Counted from the first letter of the stretch, positions 1 to 7,278 are shown. The stretch: 34,176 bases of DNA from Candidatus Woesearchaeota archaeon (GCA_002687275.1 NYZT01000048.1:1-34176); one strand, 5' to 3'. The notes: generated by a model not told the origin, from the sequence alone. Numbers and translations: made by a program.

Positions 1-7
1 TGAATAA

Positions 8-1087
8 TTATCCATACACGATCTTGTGCGCGGCACTTTCTGTCTTAGCCACTTTCTTTGCGTGGTCTTTCAAGAATTTAGTTACAAAGTCCTTTGCAAA
101 GCCCTTAAGATCTGCGGACGTGACGTTGCCAGAGCTAAAGCCAGCATGCAACTCCTCGACCTTCTTCGTGTCAGGATGGTGGAATTTGAGTAGTTCGAAT
201 GTCTTGTCCTTGTCTGGCTCGCCCCCGAGCTTTTTGTGCTCGGCAAGGGTTTCCCTGCCCCCGCTGAAGGCGCGATCAATCTTCTTGCAGGCTGCTTCTG
301 GCGTGTCGTCCAAGAAGATGGCGGTTTCCTGGTGCGAAGCGCTCATCTTCTTTCCCTCTTGCAAGCCTCCTTGGTGCTGGAAATAGCCAAACGAGGGCTG
401 GAAGAATTTGTAAGGTAAGCGCTTGGCAATGTCTCGAACGGCGCGAGCGTGAGGGTCCTGATCCACACCAACACAAGTTAGCGTGGGCATGGTGCCAAAG
501 AACTCGGGAAGTTGGACGTGCAGGATGTCTGCGTACTGCAGCAGGTTTGCACCGATCTTTCCTAAGTCCACATGGCCATAAATACCTCTGAACGTGTTTT
601 CGGTGATCTTCTTTGACACCTCAAACGCAAGCTCAAAGTACCGTGCAGGCTGCTGGCTTTGCACATACACTTCCTTGTCCTTGAGTCCTAACGCAAGCAC
701 GTGGTTGGCGTTGTTCAAAGCCATCTCCTTTGCCATCTTCATGTCCAAGATCTTTTCTCGTGAGCAGTAAGCGTCGATGTCGGTAACAGCAAAAAGACTC
801 TTAGCCCCTTTGTCTCTAAAGTACATGAACATGTCTACGTCTACCTTGTGGCCGAAGTGCAAAGGACCCGAGGCAGCAATGCCGGTAAGCTGGCCAAACG
901 GCTTCTTTTCGTCCATAGATTTCTGTATGAACTGAAAGTCTCTGTGAGCCACCAGGATACCTCGATCAAACAAGTAGTGATCCAGCTTTTTTAGCTCCTC
1001 TTTGGAGAAAACCTTCAGCCCGAATTCCTTCACCAGGGCCTCATCTATCTTGACGTCACTATCTCCCCATGGATCAACGACTTTCAT
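8..1087 (-). CDS. trpS: Tryptophanyl-tRNA synthetase
   Basis: Class I aminoacyl-tRNA synthetase that charges tRNA-Trp in the cytoplasm. The HIGH-like signature is seen as GPLHFGHK and the KMSKS loop as KKMSAS, in the order and spacing of archaeal/eukaryotic TrpRS. The length of 359 aa suits the archaeal enzyme. The ORF track begins further upstream, but those extra codons translate the neighbouring tRNA-Ser gene; the real start is MKVVDPWG. A TATA element (TTATAAA on the minus strand, 1110-1116) is centred 26 nt before this ATG, so the mRNA is probably leaderless. The stop codon is inside the window, so the gene is complete. It lies just downstream of tRNA-Ser on the same strand but has its own promoter. 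Confidence 0.95.
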   Translation of the reverse strand: MKVVDPWGDSDVKIDEALVKEFGLKVFSKEELKKLDHYLFDRGILVAHRDFQFIQKSMDEKKPFGQLTGIAASGPLHFGHKVDVDMFMYFRDKGAKSLFAVTDIDAYCSREKILDMKMAKEMALNNANHVLALGLKDKEVYVQSQQPARYFELAFEVSKKITENTFRGIYGHVDLGKIGANLLQYADILHVQLPEFFGTMPTLTCVGVDQDPHARAVRDIAKRLPYKFFQPSFGYFQHQGGLQEGKKMSASHQETAIFLDDTPEAACKKIDRAFSGGRETLAEHKKLGGEPDKDKTFELLKFHHPDTKKVEELHAGFSSGNVTSADLKGFAKDFVTKFLKDHAKKVAKTESAAHKIVYG

Positions 1088-1122
1088 AGGGTAAAATTTA
1101 GGTGCTGCATTTATAATGGTTA

Positions 1123-1231
1123 CGCCAACGCCAGGATTTGAACCTGGAATTCCCGAAGGAAACGGTTTGCACATCCTGAGCATAGCCCAGGATTTCGAGA
1201 CCGTCGCGTTACCGGATTCCGCCACGTTGGC
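1123..1231 (-). tRNA. tRNA-Ser(CGA) with a 26-nt intron
   Basis: Acceptor strands GCCAACG and CGTTGGC pair perfectly, and the discriminator is G, as expected for Ser. The T arm is CCAGG-TTCAAAT-CCTGG. A long variable arm (TTCC-TTCG-GGAA) makes it class II. The anticodon stem ACGGT/ACCGT encloses CTCGAA, giving anticodon CGA, but the loop is interrupted after position 37. No CCA is encoded. A TATA element (1256-1262) is centred 28 nt upstream of the 5' end. Confidence 0.93.
1168..1193 (-). other. tRNA-Ser intron at position 37/38
   Basis: The 26-nt insertion sits at the canonical archaeal site between 37 and 38. It carries its own stem, TCCTG/CAGGA. Two 3-nt bulges (AAA and CAA) flank a weak central helix (CTCG against TGTG, with one U-U mismatch and one G-U). 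This is a relaxed bulge-helix-bulge substrate for the archaeal splicing endonuclease. Removing it restores a 7-nt anticodon loop. Confidence 0.85.
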
Positions 1232-1263
1232 ATAGAAGTCTGAAGCTAGAGCTGGTTTATAAG

Positions 1264-2187
1264 TTAATCTGTGGCTTCTGCCGCTCTTATGATCTGGTCA
1301 ATGGTGTCGTCTACTTGCTGTGCGCTTATGGCAAAGCCAACTCCCTCAAAGCCCTTGATTTTTAGCGTGTTGATGCCTACGATGTCGCCTCCTGAGTTTA
1401 TCAGAGGGCCTCCGCTGTTGCCAGGATTGATGGGCACGTCTGTCTGGACGTAGTTAACGCCGTTTTGGATGCGATCTATGGCCGAAACAATGCCCTCTGT
1501 AACAGTAAAGCTTAGTCCTCCAGGATTGCCCATGCCAACAACCTTTTCGCCTACCGTGGCGGTGCGAGCAAAGTCAAGATACGGAAAGTCTCCGTTGATT
1601 CGAAGGACGGCGATGTCTATTGCCGGGTTCGTGCCTACGATGGAAACTGAATGCACCTCGCCATCTATCGTTCGCACCGCTCCTTCTCCCGCGTCCTTGA
1701 CCACGTGGGCGTTGGTGACGATTATCCCTCCAGGTCTGATGAACACGCCGCTTCCTAAGCCAACGTCCGTATTCACGCTAACAACGCTTTTGATGGCACG
1801 ATCGATCATGCCGGTAAGATCACCACTTCTAACGTTTCTGACAATCTTGTCTTCTAAGGCAGAAAGTTTTTCGTCGTTTTGTTGCTGTTGCAGATTAAGC
1901 TGTCCTGTTAACGAGCTTATCCCTAGTTCTGATAATTCCTGCACTTGGGCCACTTTTACGCCTACCCCTTGCAAGCCCTTTTCTGTGCCAGCAACTCTTT
2001 GGTCGAGTGTGTTGATGTTTTTGTTTATCGTGCCGATGCTTTGGGTGAGCGTGTCAAAACCTTGTTGGGTGGCGGTGGCTAGTAATTGATCGTTGTTTTT
2101 TAGATCTTGGATGACTGTCTGGCCGTACCAGCCTGCGCTGACAAGAACGACTGCAAGAACGATCCAGGTTACTATCAGGGCACGCAT
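1264..2187 (-). CDS. Membrane-anchored HtrA/DegP-like trypsin-fold serine protease
   Basis: Predicted S1C-type serine protease facing outward from the membrane. One N-terminal transmembrane segment (residues 2-22) is followed by a region rich in Gln and Leu heptads that looks like coiled coil (about 30-110). The protease domain follows. The catalytic triad is visible as IVTNAHVV (His), AIDIAVLRI (Asp) and PGNSGGPLI (Ser). No PDZ domain follows, so it is shorter than bacterial DegP. The track uses an upstream TTG. The ATG giving MRALIVTW lies 26 nt from a TTTTTAA box (2211-2217) and is preferred, giving 307 aa. The likely role is quality control or processing of surface proteins; substrates are unknown. 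Confidence 0.88.
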   Translation of the reverse strand: MRALIVTWIVLAVVLVSAGWYGQTVIQDLKNNDQLLATATQQGFDTLTQSIGTINKNINTLDQRVAGTEKGLQGVGVKVAQVQELSELGISSLTGQLNLQQQQNDEKLSALEDKIVRNVRSGDLTGMIDRAIKSVVSVNTDVGLGSGVFIRPGGIIVTNAHVVKDAGEGAVRTIDGEVHSVSIVGTNPAIDIAVLRINGDFPYLDFARTATVGEKVVGMGNPGGLSFTVTEGIVSAIDRIQNGVNYVQTDVPINPGNSGGPLINSGGDIVGINTLKIKGFEGVGFAISAQQVDDTIDQIIRAAEATD

Positions 2188-2227
2188 GGTTGCACCCAAC
2201 GCTATTTTCTTTAAAAATACTCTCTTT

Positions 2228-2743
2228 TTACTCTACCGTAAGTCTAACGAGCGAGACTGGCACGTAGGAGGTGTGGTTCTTTGCAGCTGACAACCAGGAG
2301 TCATCTTCTGGAAACGCCATCTGTATGTTACAAAGCGTAGAAAGGTAGTCCTTATGAGATACGCACGGCGTGATGGTGGCTAACATGCAAGGGTCTAGAC
2401 TTGGCACGGTGAATTCGCAACGATTAAGCACGAGATAATGGGTTGGTGTCTCTATTGTCGTGGCGTATTGCAACGTCACGTTCTTATCCTTCATACTTCT
2501 CCAAGATCCAGGTATGTCGCTCAAAGGAACGCATCTCGCGACATGGAGAACTGAAGGGTGTTTACGCGCCGCCAAGACGGCATTTGCTTTTAAGGATTCC
2601 AGATGCAGGTTAACACCCCAGTCTATATCGTGTCTTTTCTCGTTCCTGTCCACGAACACAACACGATAGGTCTGTCGAATCGAAAACTCGGCGTCCGATT
2701 TATTGAACCCCCCACACGTTCCATACTGACACACTTGAGGCAT
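2228..2743 (-). CDS. Hypothetical protein, 171 aa
   Basis: I do not recognise this protein. It is soluble, with six cysteines (two in an N-terminal CQYGTC motif) but no clear zinc-knuckle spacing. It has no signal peptide or membrane segment. A TTTTTAAG box (2765-2772) is centred 25 nt upstream of the ATG, which fits a leaderless transcript and supports expression as a real gene. It stands alone between the protease and a winged-helix regulator, all on the minus strand. Confidence 0.65.
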   Translation of the reverse strand: MPQVCQYGTCGGFNKSDAEFSIRQTYRVVFVDRNEKRHDIDWGVNLHLESLKANAVLAARKHPSVLHVARCVPLSDIPGSWRSMKDKNVTLQYATTIETPTHYLVLNRCEFTVPSLDPCMLATITPCVSHKDYLSTLCNIQMAFPEDDSWLSAAKNHTSYVPVSLVRLTVE

Positions 2744-2784
2744 TCGAGCTGTAGCCAGATATGGCTTAAAAAGATGCTCTCGCC

Positions 2785-3108
2785 TTATGCCTTAACAAGT
2801 TTCTTGCTGAGAGCTTTGTTCGTCTCTTCCTTTAGTATCTCCCAGTGGAAGGTGATCATGCGCTTTACCGTGGGGTCTTTAGTGTTTAGCTTGAACAGTT
2901 TGGCTTTACCTATTGTTCTGGTTGGCGTGACTACGTTCTTAGCGTTTAGGGTTTTCCATGCTCTTGTAAACGAGGTCCAGCCAACTCCTGCACCTTCAGC
3001 AATCTCGGTCATAGAGTAGTCAAAATCTTTTCCTAATATCAAAAAGTTTAGAATGCGTACTAATGGGGAGTCGCCAAAGTACTCCACAAATATACTCCCT
3101 TCTTTCAT
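2785..3108 (-). CDS. Winged helix-turn-helix transcription regulator, 107 aa
   Basis: Small DNA-binding protein. The segment YSMTEIAEGAGVGWTSFTRAWKTL reads as a helix-turn-helix, and VVTPTRTIGKAKLFKLN as the wing hairpin. This is the pattern of the small archaeal MarR/ArsR-like wHTH proteins. The C-terminal helix is lysine-rich. A TATA box (TTTATATA, about 3131-3137) is centred 26 nt from the ATG. It is divergent from another small wHTH gene at 3206, with repeated motifs between them (see 3079-3121 and 3150-3165), so autoregulation is likely. Its target genes are unknown. Confidence 0.8.
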   Translation of the reverse strand: MKEGSIFVEYFGDSPLVRILNFLILGKDFDYSMTEIAEGAGVGWTSFTRAWKTLNAKNVVTPTRTIGKAKLFKLNTKDPTVKRMITFHWEILKEETNKALSKKLVKA

Positions 3109-3121
3109 GTACTCCGTAAAT
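3079..3121. promoter_or_regulatory. TACTCC direct repeats around a wHTH start codon
   Basis: GTACTCCACAAAT (3079-3091) and GTACTCCGTAAAT (3109-3121) match at 11 of 13 positions and are 30 bp apart, close to three helical turns. A third TACTCC lies at 3093-3098. They straddle the start of the wHTH gene, where a bound repressor would block a leaderless transcript. This is a possible autoregulatory operator; the function is inferred. Confidence 0.4.
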
Positions 3122-3149
3122 TGCTGGAAGTATATAAATCTTTCTAAGT

Positions 3150-3165
3150 GTTAACACGAGTTAAC
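3150..3165. promoter_or_regulatory. GTTAAC tandem motif between divergent regulators
   Basis: Two copies of the palindrome GTTAAC start 10 bp apart (3150 and 3160), one helical turn. They lie between the TATA boxes of the divergent wHTH genes (about 3134 and 3180). This is a plausible shared operator for one or both regulators. The motif is short and could be chance in AT-rich DNA. Confidence 0.35.
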
Positions 3166-3205
3166 GTTTCGAAAACTATAAATAGTAGTTTATCTTTGGC
3201 TTTTC

Positions 3206-3475
3206 ATGCCAAAAGGTAATCCCGACCCTATTAGAGTGCACATTCTCCTAAAGCTATATGACTTGCGATGCTGGATGGGCAAACACACTAACATAAACAA
3301 CATGCAGAAAGGCCTTCCAGGTCACGCCCGAGATCGCAAAGTAATATCTACGGTGGTCAACGAACTCGTTCGCAAAAAATGGATTCTTTCTAAACCTACA
3401 CACTACGGTCTTGAACTTTCATTGAATATAGATAAAAAAGCCGACATCGAAGCGTACCTGGATAGCAAGAGATAA
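3206..3475 (+). CDS. Small winged-helix-like DNA-binding protein, 89 aa
   Basis: Basic small protein. The helical segments RVHILLKLYDLRCWMG and DRKVISTVVNELVRKKWILSKP, followed by THYGLELSLN, resemble a wHTH recognition helix and wing. I do not recognise the exact family. A CTATAAATAG box (about 3177-3184) is centred 26 nt before the ATG, so it is leaderless. It is divergent from the 107-aa wHTH gene and shares the GTTAAC-containing intergenic region. The stop codon is followed at once by the hairpins that belong to the opposing tRNA-Glu trailer. Confidence 0.68.
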   Translation: MPKGNPDPIRVHILLKLYDLRCWMGKHTNINNMQKGLPGHARDRKVISTVVNELVRKKWILSKPTHYGLELSLNIDKKADIEAYLDSKR

Positions 3476-3477
3476 GG

Positions 3478-3535
3478 CTCTCGCCGGTATCCTTACTTCG
3501 TGCGGGACCGTCGAGAGTGGAATCTGCGATTCCAC
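3478..3535 (-). other. Two tandem hairpins in the tRNA-Glu 3' trailer, one copying the tRNA 3' end
   Basis: Read on the minus strand, the tRNA is followed after 2 nt by a perfect 8-bp hairpin (GTGGAATC, loop GCA, GATTCCAC; 3517-3535). A second hairpin (3478-3517) follows, with CTCTCG/CGAGAG and CGGT/ACCG stems. The 3' strand of the second repeats the 3' end of tRNA-Glu: GCTCTCGCCGG (plus strand) occurs at 3477-3487 and at 3539-3549. The arrangement matches that downstream of tRNA-Ala(CGC). Confidence 0.6.
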
Positions 3536-3537
3536 AA

Positions 3538-3612
3538 TGCTCTCGCCGGGATTCGAACCCGGGTCCAGGCCGCGAGAGGGCCCGATGCTTGGCCGGACTA
3601 CACCACAAGAGC
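3538..3612 (-). tRNA. tRNA-Glu(CTC)
   Basis: Acceptor strands GCTCTTG/CGAGAGC with discriminator A. D-stem GTGT/GCAT. Anticodon stem GGGCC/GGCCT with loop CTCTCGC, giving anticodon CTC. T arm CCGGG-TTCGAAT-CCCGG. No encoded CCA. A TTTATAAA box centred near 3641 lies 29 nt upstream of the 5' end. Hairpins follow its 3' end. Confidence 0.95.
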
Positions 3613-3646
3613 TTATAAGAAATATCATGACTGGCAGTTTATAAAC

Positions 3647-3877
3647 CTATTTCTTGCGAATTCTCAGCACGCTCTTTCTGGGCTCAACTCTGCCAATGCC
3701 CACGAAGTTGATAGAATGGATGACTGGAAGCAACAGCACGATGACGGCCACGCTAACGATGTAGTAAGAGAACTTTCCTGTAGGTATCGGAAAAATCCTA
3801 AACAAGTGCAACACTGCAAGCAATAGCACAAAGCCTGCAGTAAAAAAATACATGGTCAGACGCCACTGGTTATCCAT
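3647..3877 (-). CDS. Small membrane protein, 76 aa
   Basis: Two predicted transmembrane helices, about residues 8-27 (MYFFTAGFVLLLAVLHLF) and 37-57 (SYYIVSVAVIVLLLPVIHSI), with a basic C-terminal tail (RKSVLRIRKK) probably in the cytoplasm. The family is not recognised. A TTATATAC-type TATA element is centred about 26 nt before the ATG (near 3903), which supports it as a real leaderless gene. Confidence 0.65.
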   Translation of the reverse strand: MDNQWRLTMYFFTAGFVLLLAVLHLFRIFPIPTGKFSYYIVSVAVIVLLLPVIHSINFVGIGRVEPRKSVLRIRKK

Positions 3878-3919
3878 ACACTAACACCAAAACCACTAGT
3901 ATATAAGATTTTGTGAGGA

Positions 3920-4075
3920 CTAGCAAGTGCACTTACTCTTGACAAAGCCACAATCGCAAAGCTTTTGCAACGCCTTTCCACACGCACACTTGCCTGGCTT
4001 GGAAAACTCCACACCCCCACACGCAGGGCATTGGTACAGGTCGCCAACCTCTGCCTTCACTTTTTTCTCCACCAT
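3920..4075 (-). CDS. Small cysteine-rich zinc-ribbon protein, 51 aa
   Basis: The track ORF is longer, but the real start is MVEKKVKAEVGDLYQ. A TTATAAA box lies 26 nt upstream of this ATG, and the extra upstream codons antisense the neighbouring gene. Eight cysteines are arranged as CPAC, CAC and CDC with a final CTC, which fits two zinc knuckles. No longer domain is present. It may bind nucleic acid or metal; the function is unknown. It shares a single TATA element with the divergent gene at 4127. Confidence 0.7.
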   Translation of the reverse strand: MVEKKVKAEVGDLYQCPACGGVEFSKPGKCACGKALQKLCDCGFVKSKCTC

Positions 4076-4097
4076 GTCTGCGTAAGACGGGGGTAAG

Positions 4098-4104
4098 TTT
4101 ATAA
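4098..4104. promoter_or_regulatory. Single TATA box serving two divergent leaderless genes
   Basis: TTTATAA holds the palindrome TTATAA (4099-4104), which sits exactly midway between the minus-strand ATG at 4075 and the plus-strand ATG at 4127, 26 nt from each. No second TATA-like element is seen in the 51-bp gap. One TBP site therefore appears to fire in both directions. Confidence 0.6.
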
Positions 4105-4126
4105 GTCTTGTCGTGGTATTTACCCT

Positions 4127-4732
4127 ATGAGTGCAGGCACGTATACTGTTGATCCTGATCAACGGTTGGCGAATATTGGGGCCATGAAGCTTACTCCTTC
4201 TGAGAAGAAAAAGGAGGCGAAGATACAAAGTGCACAGCAGATAGGGCACACCTCAGTGCAAGCCTATGGAAACGAAGAGGGTGACGAGCGTGCTCTGGTC
4301 GTGTATCTAGAAACGAAAGGCGATCCACGCTATCTCATCGCGCTGTTTTCCTTTGCCCCTGACGTGCTGGATGAACTGGAAGAAGACGCAGGACCGATGA
4401 TGCAAGGTCTTGGTGAACAATACTCGCTTTTCAGATCAAGAAATCGTGACGCCGGTCGAACCATACGCTCCATTCGTTTCAGGACAGGATACGAGTTGGA
4501 CGCCTACATAATGTGCTCCCGAACCGTGCCAAAAATAAAATTTCCTCCGACATTCACCCAGTTTATAGGTAAGGAGTGTGCGCTGCTCGAACGCAAGGAA
4601 ACATACCAGGCGCGATCGCTAGAAAAAATACTTCGCCGAGTTATCAAACAGGGACGCGCTCATCAGGAAGTTAGATGTTCGGTAAACGGATCCCCTACCG
4701 CCATCCAAGATTTTGTAACCGGTCCTTTCTAA
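4127..4732 (+). CDS. Hypothetical protein, 201 aa
   Basis: Soluble, mixed alpha/beta composition with a basic C-terminal part (SLEKILRRVIKQGRAHQEV). There is no signal peptide and no motif that I recognise. The start is supported by the shared TATA element 26 nt upstream. The last 4 nt overlap the stop of the convergent membrane-protein gene at 4729. Confidence 0.65.
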   Translation: MSAGTYTVDPDQRLANIGAMKLTPSEKKKEAKIQSAQQIGHTSVQAYGNEEGDERALVVYLETKGDPRYLIALFSFAPDVLDELEEDAGPMMQGLGEQYSLFRSRNRDAGRTIRSIRFRTGYELDAYIMCSRTVPKIKFPPTFTQFIGKECALLERKETYQARSLEKILRRVIKQGRAHQEVRCSVNGSPTAIQDFVTGPF

Positions 4733-5058
4733 CGTTTGTACACATATCTTCGCCCGCGCCACGGCAACAACAACACGCACGCGATGCCGTACAGCCAGAT
4801 TAGTTGTAGGATTACTGAGGGTATGAACAAGATGATGCCTAGTGCTAGGTGCATGTCTGGAAGCCTGCTAAACATGAAGAACGGCCAGGCCAAGAACTTC
4901 ACCAAGCCAACAAACCAGCCTGCCTGGCAGGTGGCCTCTTGGCATCCAATAAACCAGTAACCCAGGAAGGCAGTCACGACTAGCAGGAGCAGGTACAAGA
5001 ACAACTTTCGCAGCCCCAGCTGGAACACGCCCTCATTCTGGATAATCATCCGGGTCAT
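4729..5058 (-). CDS. Small polytopic membrane protein, 109 aa
   Basis: Predicted transmembrane helices near residues 18-37 (KLFLYLLLLVVTAFLGYWFI), 46-63 and 70-97 (LALGIILFIPSVILQLIWLYGIACVLLLP), with a basic C-terminus (RGRRYVYKR). A CQEATC pair of cysteines lies in the first loop, where a disulfide is possible. The family is not recognised. A TTAAATAAT element centred 25 nt upstream supports the MTRMIIQ start. It is convergent with 4127-4732 and overlaps it by 4 nt. Confidence 0.65.
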   Translation of the reverse strand: MTRMIIQNEGVFQLGLRKLFLYLLLLVVTAFLGYWFIGCQEATCQAGWFVGLVKFLAWPFFMFSRLPDMHLALGIILFIPSVILQLIWLYGIACVLLLPWRGRRYVYKR

Positions 5059-5135
5059 ACACTTTCACTGTCTGGCTATTATTTAAGGGTTGTGTAACCA
5101 TAATGCTTTTAAATCACGAACTTTTTTGATGAAAC

Positions 5136-5558
5136 ATGCCACATCTACACACGATTACGGGAACTGGAGTCAACGCAAGACAAGCTGATCAGGGCTGGCA
5201 ACGTGAGAGCGACGCGTTCCTAGGTCGATTGAAGGACGCGGGAGTGCCTCAAGATGTTGGAGAGGAAAGTCTTACTCTAAGCGCAAGTTACGCCCTAAAG
5301 ACGGGCGCCGAAGTACCCGCACACTACGTAAGATCATTCACGGTAGAGAGCACAGCGAGCTGGGACGGAGTTGCTGAGAAAGCTGAAACAGCCGCAAATG
5401 GAGACAAAAACAAGTATGACGCAACAGGTTTCACAAAGAGCGTTGTGGTGTCTTTAAGTGACGAACAGCACGCAGTCTTGGAAAGCCGTGCAAGCCCAAC
5501 ACCTGCCAGCTACGAACGACCGCCTGCAGATAGCGCAGCGAGCTCTATATTTGGCTAA
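5136..5558 (+). CDS. Hypothetical protein, 140 aa
   Basis: Soluble, acidic and rich in Ala and Ser, with a low-complexity C-terminus (SRASPTPASYERPPADSAASS). No domain is recognised. A TTTTAAAT element centred 26 nt upstream fixes the start. The gene is followed after 30 nt by the 534-aa transglutaminase-like gene on the same strand, which has a weak TATA of its own, so the two may be co-expressed. Confidence 0.6.
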   Translation: MPHLHTITGTGVNARQADQGWQRESDAFLGRLKDAGVPQDVGEESLTLSASYALKTGAEVPAHYVRSFTVESTASWDGVAEKAETAANGDKNKYDATGFTKSVVVSLSDEQHAVLESRASPTPASYERPPADSAASSIFG

Positions 5559-5588
5559 CTTTTTATTCTATCTTTTTCCTTTTTTCCT

Positions 5589-7193
5589 ATGGGGTTTCCA
5601 CAGGAGTCTATTAACCGTGCCGAAGAAATAGCCGGCAAGTACAGGCTTCGAAGTCGAAGAAAGATAGACCATGCTAGCTATCTCTATAGCGGAAAATTTC
5701 TTCATGTGGGTTATGGTTATGACGAAGCACTAGCAACGGCAAACGCAGGCCCGCACCTACACGAGATGGTGAAGAACGCCACCTGTTTCGCTTACGGAGG
5801 CGCACTCTATCTTATCGCCAAATCGCTACGTCTTAACCCCACATTATGGAAGGCTAGAGGGATGAAGGATGTGGAGGATGGAGAGAATCCTGATAACCGA
5901 GGTAAGGCAGACCACACTTTCATTACATGTGATCTTAACACAAAAGGAGAGCGCATGCTGGATCCACACTACGGACTATGGGGCAAGGTTAAGAAAGACA
6001 GTCCTCGGAACAGGTGGCATATCTTCAAAAAGAATCCGGACAAAAGAGTAACAAGATCCTTCGATAGTATAGAGCCTATGACAGAAGAAGAGTTTCTCGC
6101 CGAGCTCGAGTATCATCGCACTCCTGAGGGTTCACGAGAGGTCTTAGCTGCCACACAAAAAGTGCACTCTCACAACGATCATATGGTTCAGATTACCTAC
6201 GATCCTGACCGTCGTACGCTCCGCTGCAGGAAAAATTTTGGCGCTGAAACATATCGTGAGGAACCCTACCTTTCTGGGATGGTCCACGATCTTGTCAGAC
6301 CTGTAAGAAAAGACGGGTCGTATCGGCCGAATGCTGGAAAGTTGGTATTCACAGAATGTAAGAACGTCGGGTGGGGGGTTCTAGAAAACGCAAGAGTTCC
6401 GTTAGAGTATCCCTACGGTCAGGCTAAACGGTTATGGGGCGCTTGGCAGGTGTTATTCTCCCGAGCAGGAAAGGTCAAGGACATAACACGTTTTAGCTCG
6501 CACAAGATTAGAGAGGGTTTGTGGGATATTGGTCTGAGAAGTGACCTCAGCTACACGCCTGAGGCGAGGCTGCTGGCTGAAGAATCAGGGGTGCTTTCTG
6601 TACTAGAAGGTTCTCGCAGAACTACGGCAAAAATAACTACTGATTATTTGGCAAGAGTGCCGCAAGACGAACTAAGCCAAAAACTATTGCTCGATCATGC
6701 ACACTATCTTGCCTCCTGCAAAGGAGAGGGTCCTTATCCTTACGCCTATTCTACAGAGGATCATGAGGCGTTGTTCAAACGCGCTTTTGATGAACGAAGA
6801 GAAAGCTTTATGCGAATGGTGGATCGAGCGCAACTCACCCTCGCAATATCTGGTCGGTTAGAGCCAGGAGACCCACACCAAGCGGAGAGGGATCTTCAAG
6901 CTGCTATAAATGCAGAGAACGCCATCGCCACCCACGCTAACTCAATGGCCAAGGACCGAAAAAAGCGCAGGCCCCAAGACTTTGCAACAGGTGCGGATCT
7001 TACTCTGTGGCGCGACGATCACGATATTGATGCGATGAGCCTCTCCGAGTTAGAACGTGGCATAACCACCAAGATGCTTCGTAGCACTGTCGCCGACTTA
7101 CTCTATCGCCGTTTGCTCACTGCTTGCTGCTGGAATAAAGTTCTGGAAGTGCGCAGATACACAAAAGGCATAGAACGCGTGCTAAAAGAGTAA
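5589..7193 (+). CDS. Large protein with a putative transglutaminase-like Cys-His-Asp core, 534 aa
   Basis: Not recognised as a named family. The first 160 residues contain three elements in the order seen in transglutaminase and arylamine-acetyltransferase-like folds: a helix starting with Cys (NATCFAYGGALYLIAKSLRL), a strand with His (ADHTFITCDL) and a strand with Asp (RMLDPHYGLWG). These would form the catalytic triad. The rest (about 190-534) is basic, helical and without a recognised domain. No signal peptide is seen, so it is probably cytoplasmic. A weak TTTTTATTC element lies about 26 nt upstream. The stop codon directly abuts the 3' end of the convergent tRNA-Ser. The enzymatic assignment is inferred from motif order only. 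Confidence 0.6.
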   Translation: MGFPQESINRAEEIAGKYRLRSRRKIDHASYLYSGKFLHVGYGYDEALATANAGPHLHEMVKNATCFAYGGALYLIAKSLRLNPTLWKARGMKDVEDGENPDNRGKADHTFITCDLNTKGERMLDPHYGLWGKVKKDSPRNRWHIFKKNPDKRVTRSFDSIEPMTEEEFLAELEYHRTPEGSREVLAATQKVHSHNDHMVQITYDPDRRTLRCRKNFGAETYREEPYLSGMVHDLVRPVRKDGSYRPNAGKLVFTECKNVGWGVLENARVPLEYPYGQAKRLWGAWQVLFSRAGKVKDITRFSSHKIREGLWDIGLRSDLSYTPEARLLAEESGVLSVLEGSRRTTAKITTDYLARVPQDELSQKLLLDHAHYLASCKGEGPYPYAYSTEDHEALFKRAFDERRESFMRMVDRAQLTLAISGRLEPGDPHQAERDLQAAINAENAIATHANSMAKDRKKRRPQDFATGADLTLWRDDHDIDAMSLSELERGITTKMLRSTVADLLYRRLLTACCWNKVLEVRRYTKGIERVLKE

Positions 7194-7278
7194 CGCCGTC
7201 GCCCGGATTCGAACCGGGGAATCCCGAAGGAAATGCGCTTTCCAAGCGCACGCGGTAACCGAACTGCGCCACGACGGC
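7194..7278 (-). tRNA. tRNA-Ser(GGA)
   Basis: Acceptor strands GCCGTCG/CGACGGC with G discriminator. Anticodon stem TGCGC/GCGCA with loop TTGGAAA, giving anticodon GGA. It has a long variable arm (TTTCCTTCGGGATT) and T arm CCCGG-TTCGAAT-CCGGG. No intron and no CCA. The TATA element (TTATAAA near 7306) is 28 nt upstream and overlaps the end of the preceding membrane-protein gene. Confidence 0.95.

Noticed and set aside
1088-1225. N-terminal extension of TrpRS in the ORF track
   Set aside because: It translates through tRNA-Ser; the TATA box points to the ATG at 1087.
3477-3549. Integrated element bounded by att repeats at tRNA-Glu
   Set aside because: The repeats are only 62 bp apart with hairpins between and no integrase; an element cannot be shown, though an att scar stays possible.
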